Shown here: in pieces, positions 63,968 to 64,000 of the stretch
Layout of the letters: every line of letters starts with the position of its first letter
Numbering within the stretch: the first letter of the stretch is position 1
Source of the DNA: Pedobacter paludis
Lineage (GTDB): Bacteria; Bacteroidota; Bacteroidia; Sphingobacteriales; Sphingobacteriaceae
Length of the DNA stretch: 64,000 bases
Assembly (NCBI RefSeq): GCF_003173575.1
Contig: NZ_QGNY01000003.1
Location: forward strand, 1 to 64,000
Direction: 5' to 3'
Position numbers and translations under genes: made by a program
The notes under the pieces: model-generated
Told to the model about the DNA's origin: nothing
Databases searched by the model: none
What the model saw: the letters and a program-made list of their open reading frames with translations, nothing else

Positions 63968-64000
63968 ACTCCGATTATAGCTTTTAAGGAAATGAATTAT

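Overview
The window reads as chromosomal DNA of a Bacteroidota bacterium, most likely a Pedobacter-like member of the Sphingobacteriaceae. The grounds are two SusC/SusD pairs, a hybrid two-component regulator of the Bacteroidota type, a T9SS type B sorting domain, the rpmB-rpmG-DUF4295-ftsY order, TAnnTTTG-like promoters, little Shine-Dalgarno sequence, and AT-rich codon use. No tRNA, rRNA, CRISPR array or recognisable integrase/transposase gene was seen.

Layout. 1-870: DoxX-like membrane protein and a palindromic dispersed repeat. 875-14051 (minus strand): a compact polysaccharide utilisation locus with a hybrid sensor/regulator, SusC, SusD, a cytoplasmic GH130 enzyme, an MFS transporter and an unassigned exported 570-aa protein. 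14205-19065: CsbD-like stress protein and a second, orphan SusC/SusD pair. 19130-24850: acetyl-CoA synthetase, the ribosomal cluster L28-L33-DUF4295-FtsY, a frameshifted GxxExxY gene between inverted repeats, and RimO. 25005-37600: mostly single housekeeping or envelope genes (acyltransferase, GpsA, an adaptor/TolC pair, polysaccharide deacetylase, erythromycin-esterase-like protein, aconitase, outer-membrane protein, two zinc-ribbon proteins, GH1). 37694-45377: T9SS cargo, membrane-anchored MutS-like ATPase, RlmH, DUF5606 protein, cyclophilin, and a protein usually labelled asparagine synthetase B.

45378-52440 looks like an inserted island. It begins exactly at the stop codon of the asnB-like gene, and the last 94 bp of that gene recur at 52441-52534. 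Inside are an O-antigen-ligase-like protein with a TPR-like tail, a transglutaminase-fold lipoprotein, and a family of duplicated lipoproteins: a head-only copy, a 612-aa copy with a long C-terminal extension, a downstream small lipoprotein 2 nt away, and a decayed second copy of that small lipoprotein. The arrangement resembles polymorphic effector/immunity loci, but no effector activity can be read from the sequence.

52801-57446 returns to core genes (outer-membrane proteins, purine nucleoside phosphorylase, LpxK). 57573-63967 (minus strand) is a peptide-export locus: a C39-peptidase ABC transporter and HlyD-type adaptor, three short double-glycine-leader peptides (one only 44 aa), two CPBP/Abi membrane proteins and a small membrane protein. 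Two of the peptide cores carry GxxxG motifs like those of two-peptide bacteriocins. This locus and the lipoprotein island are the best candidates for undescribed systems. The right end is cut by the window edge.
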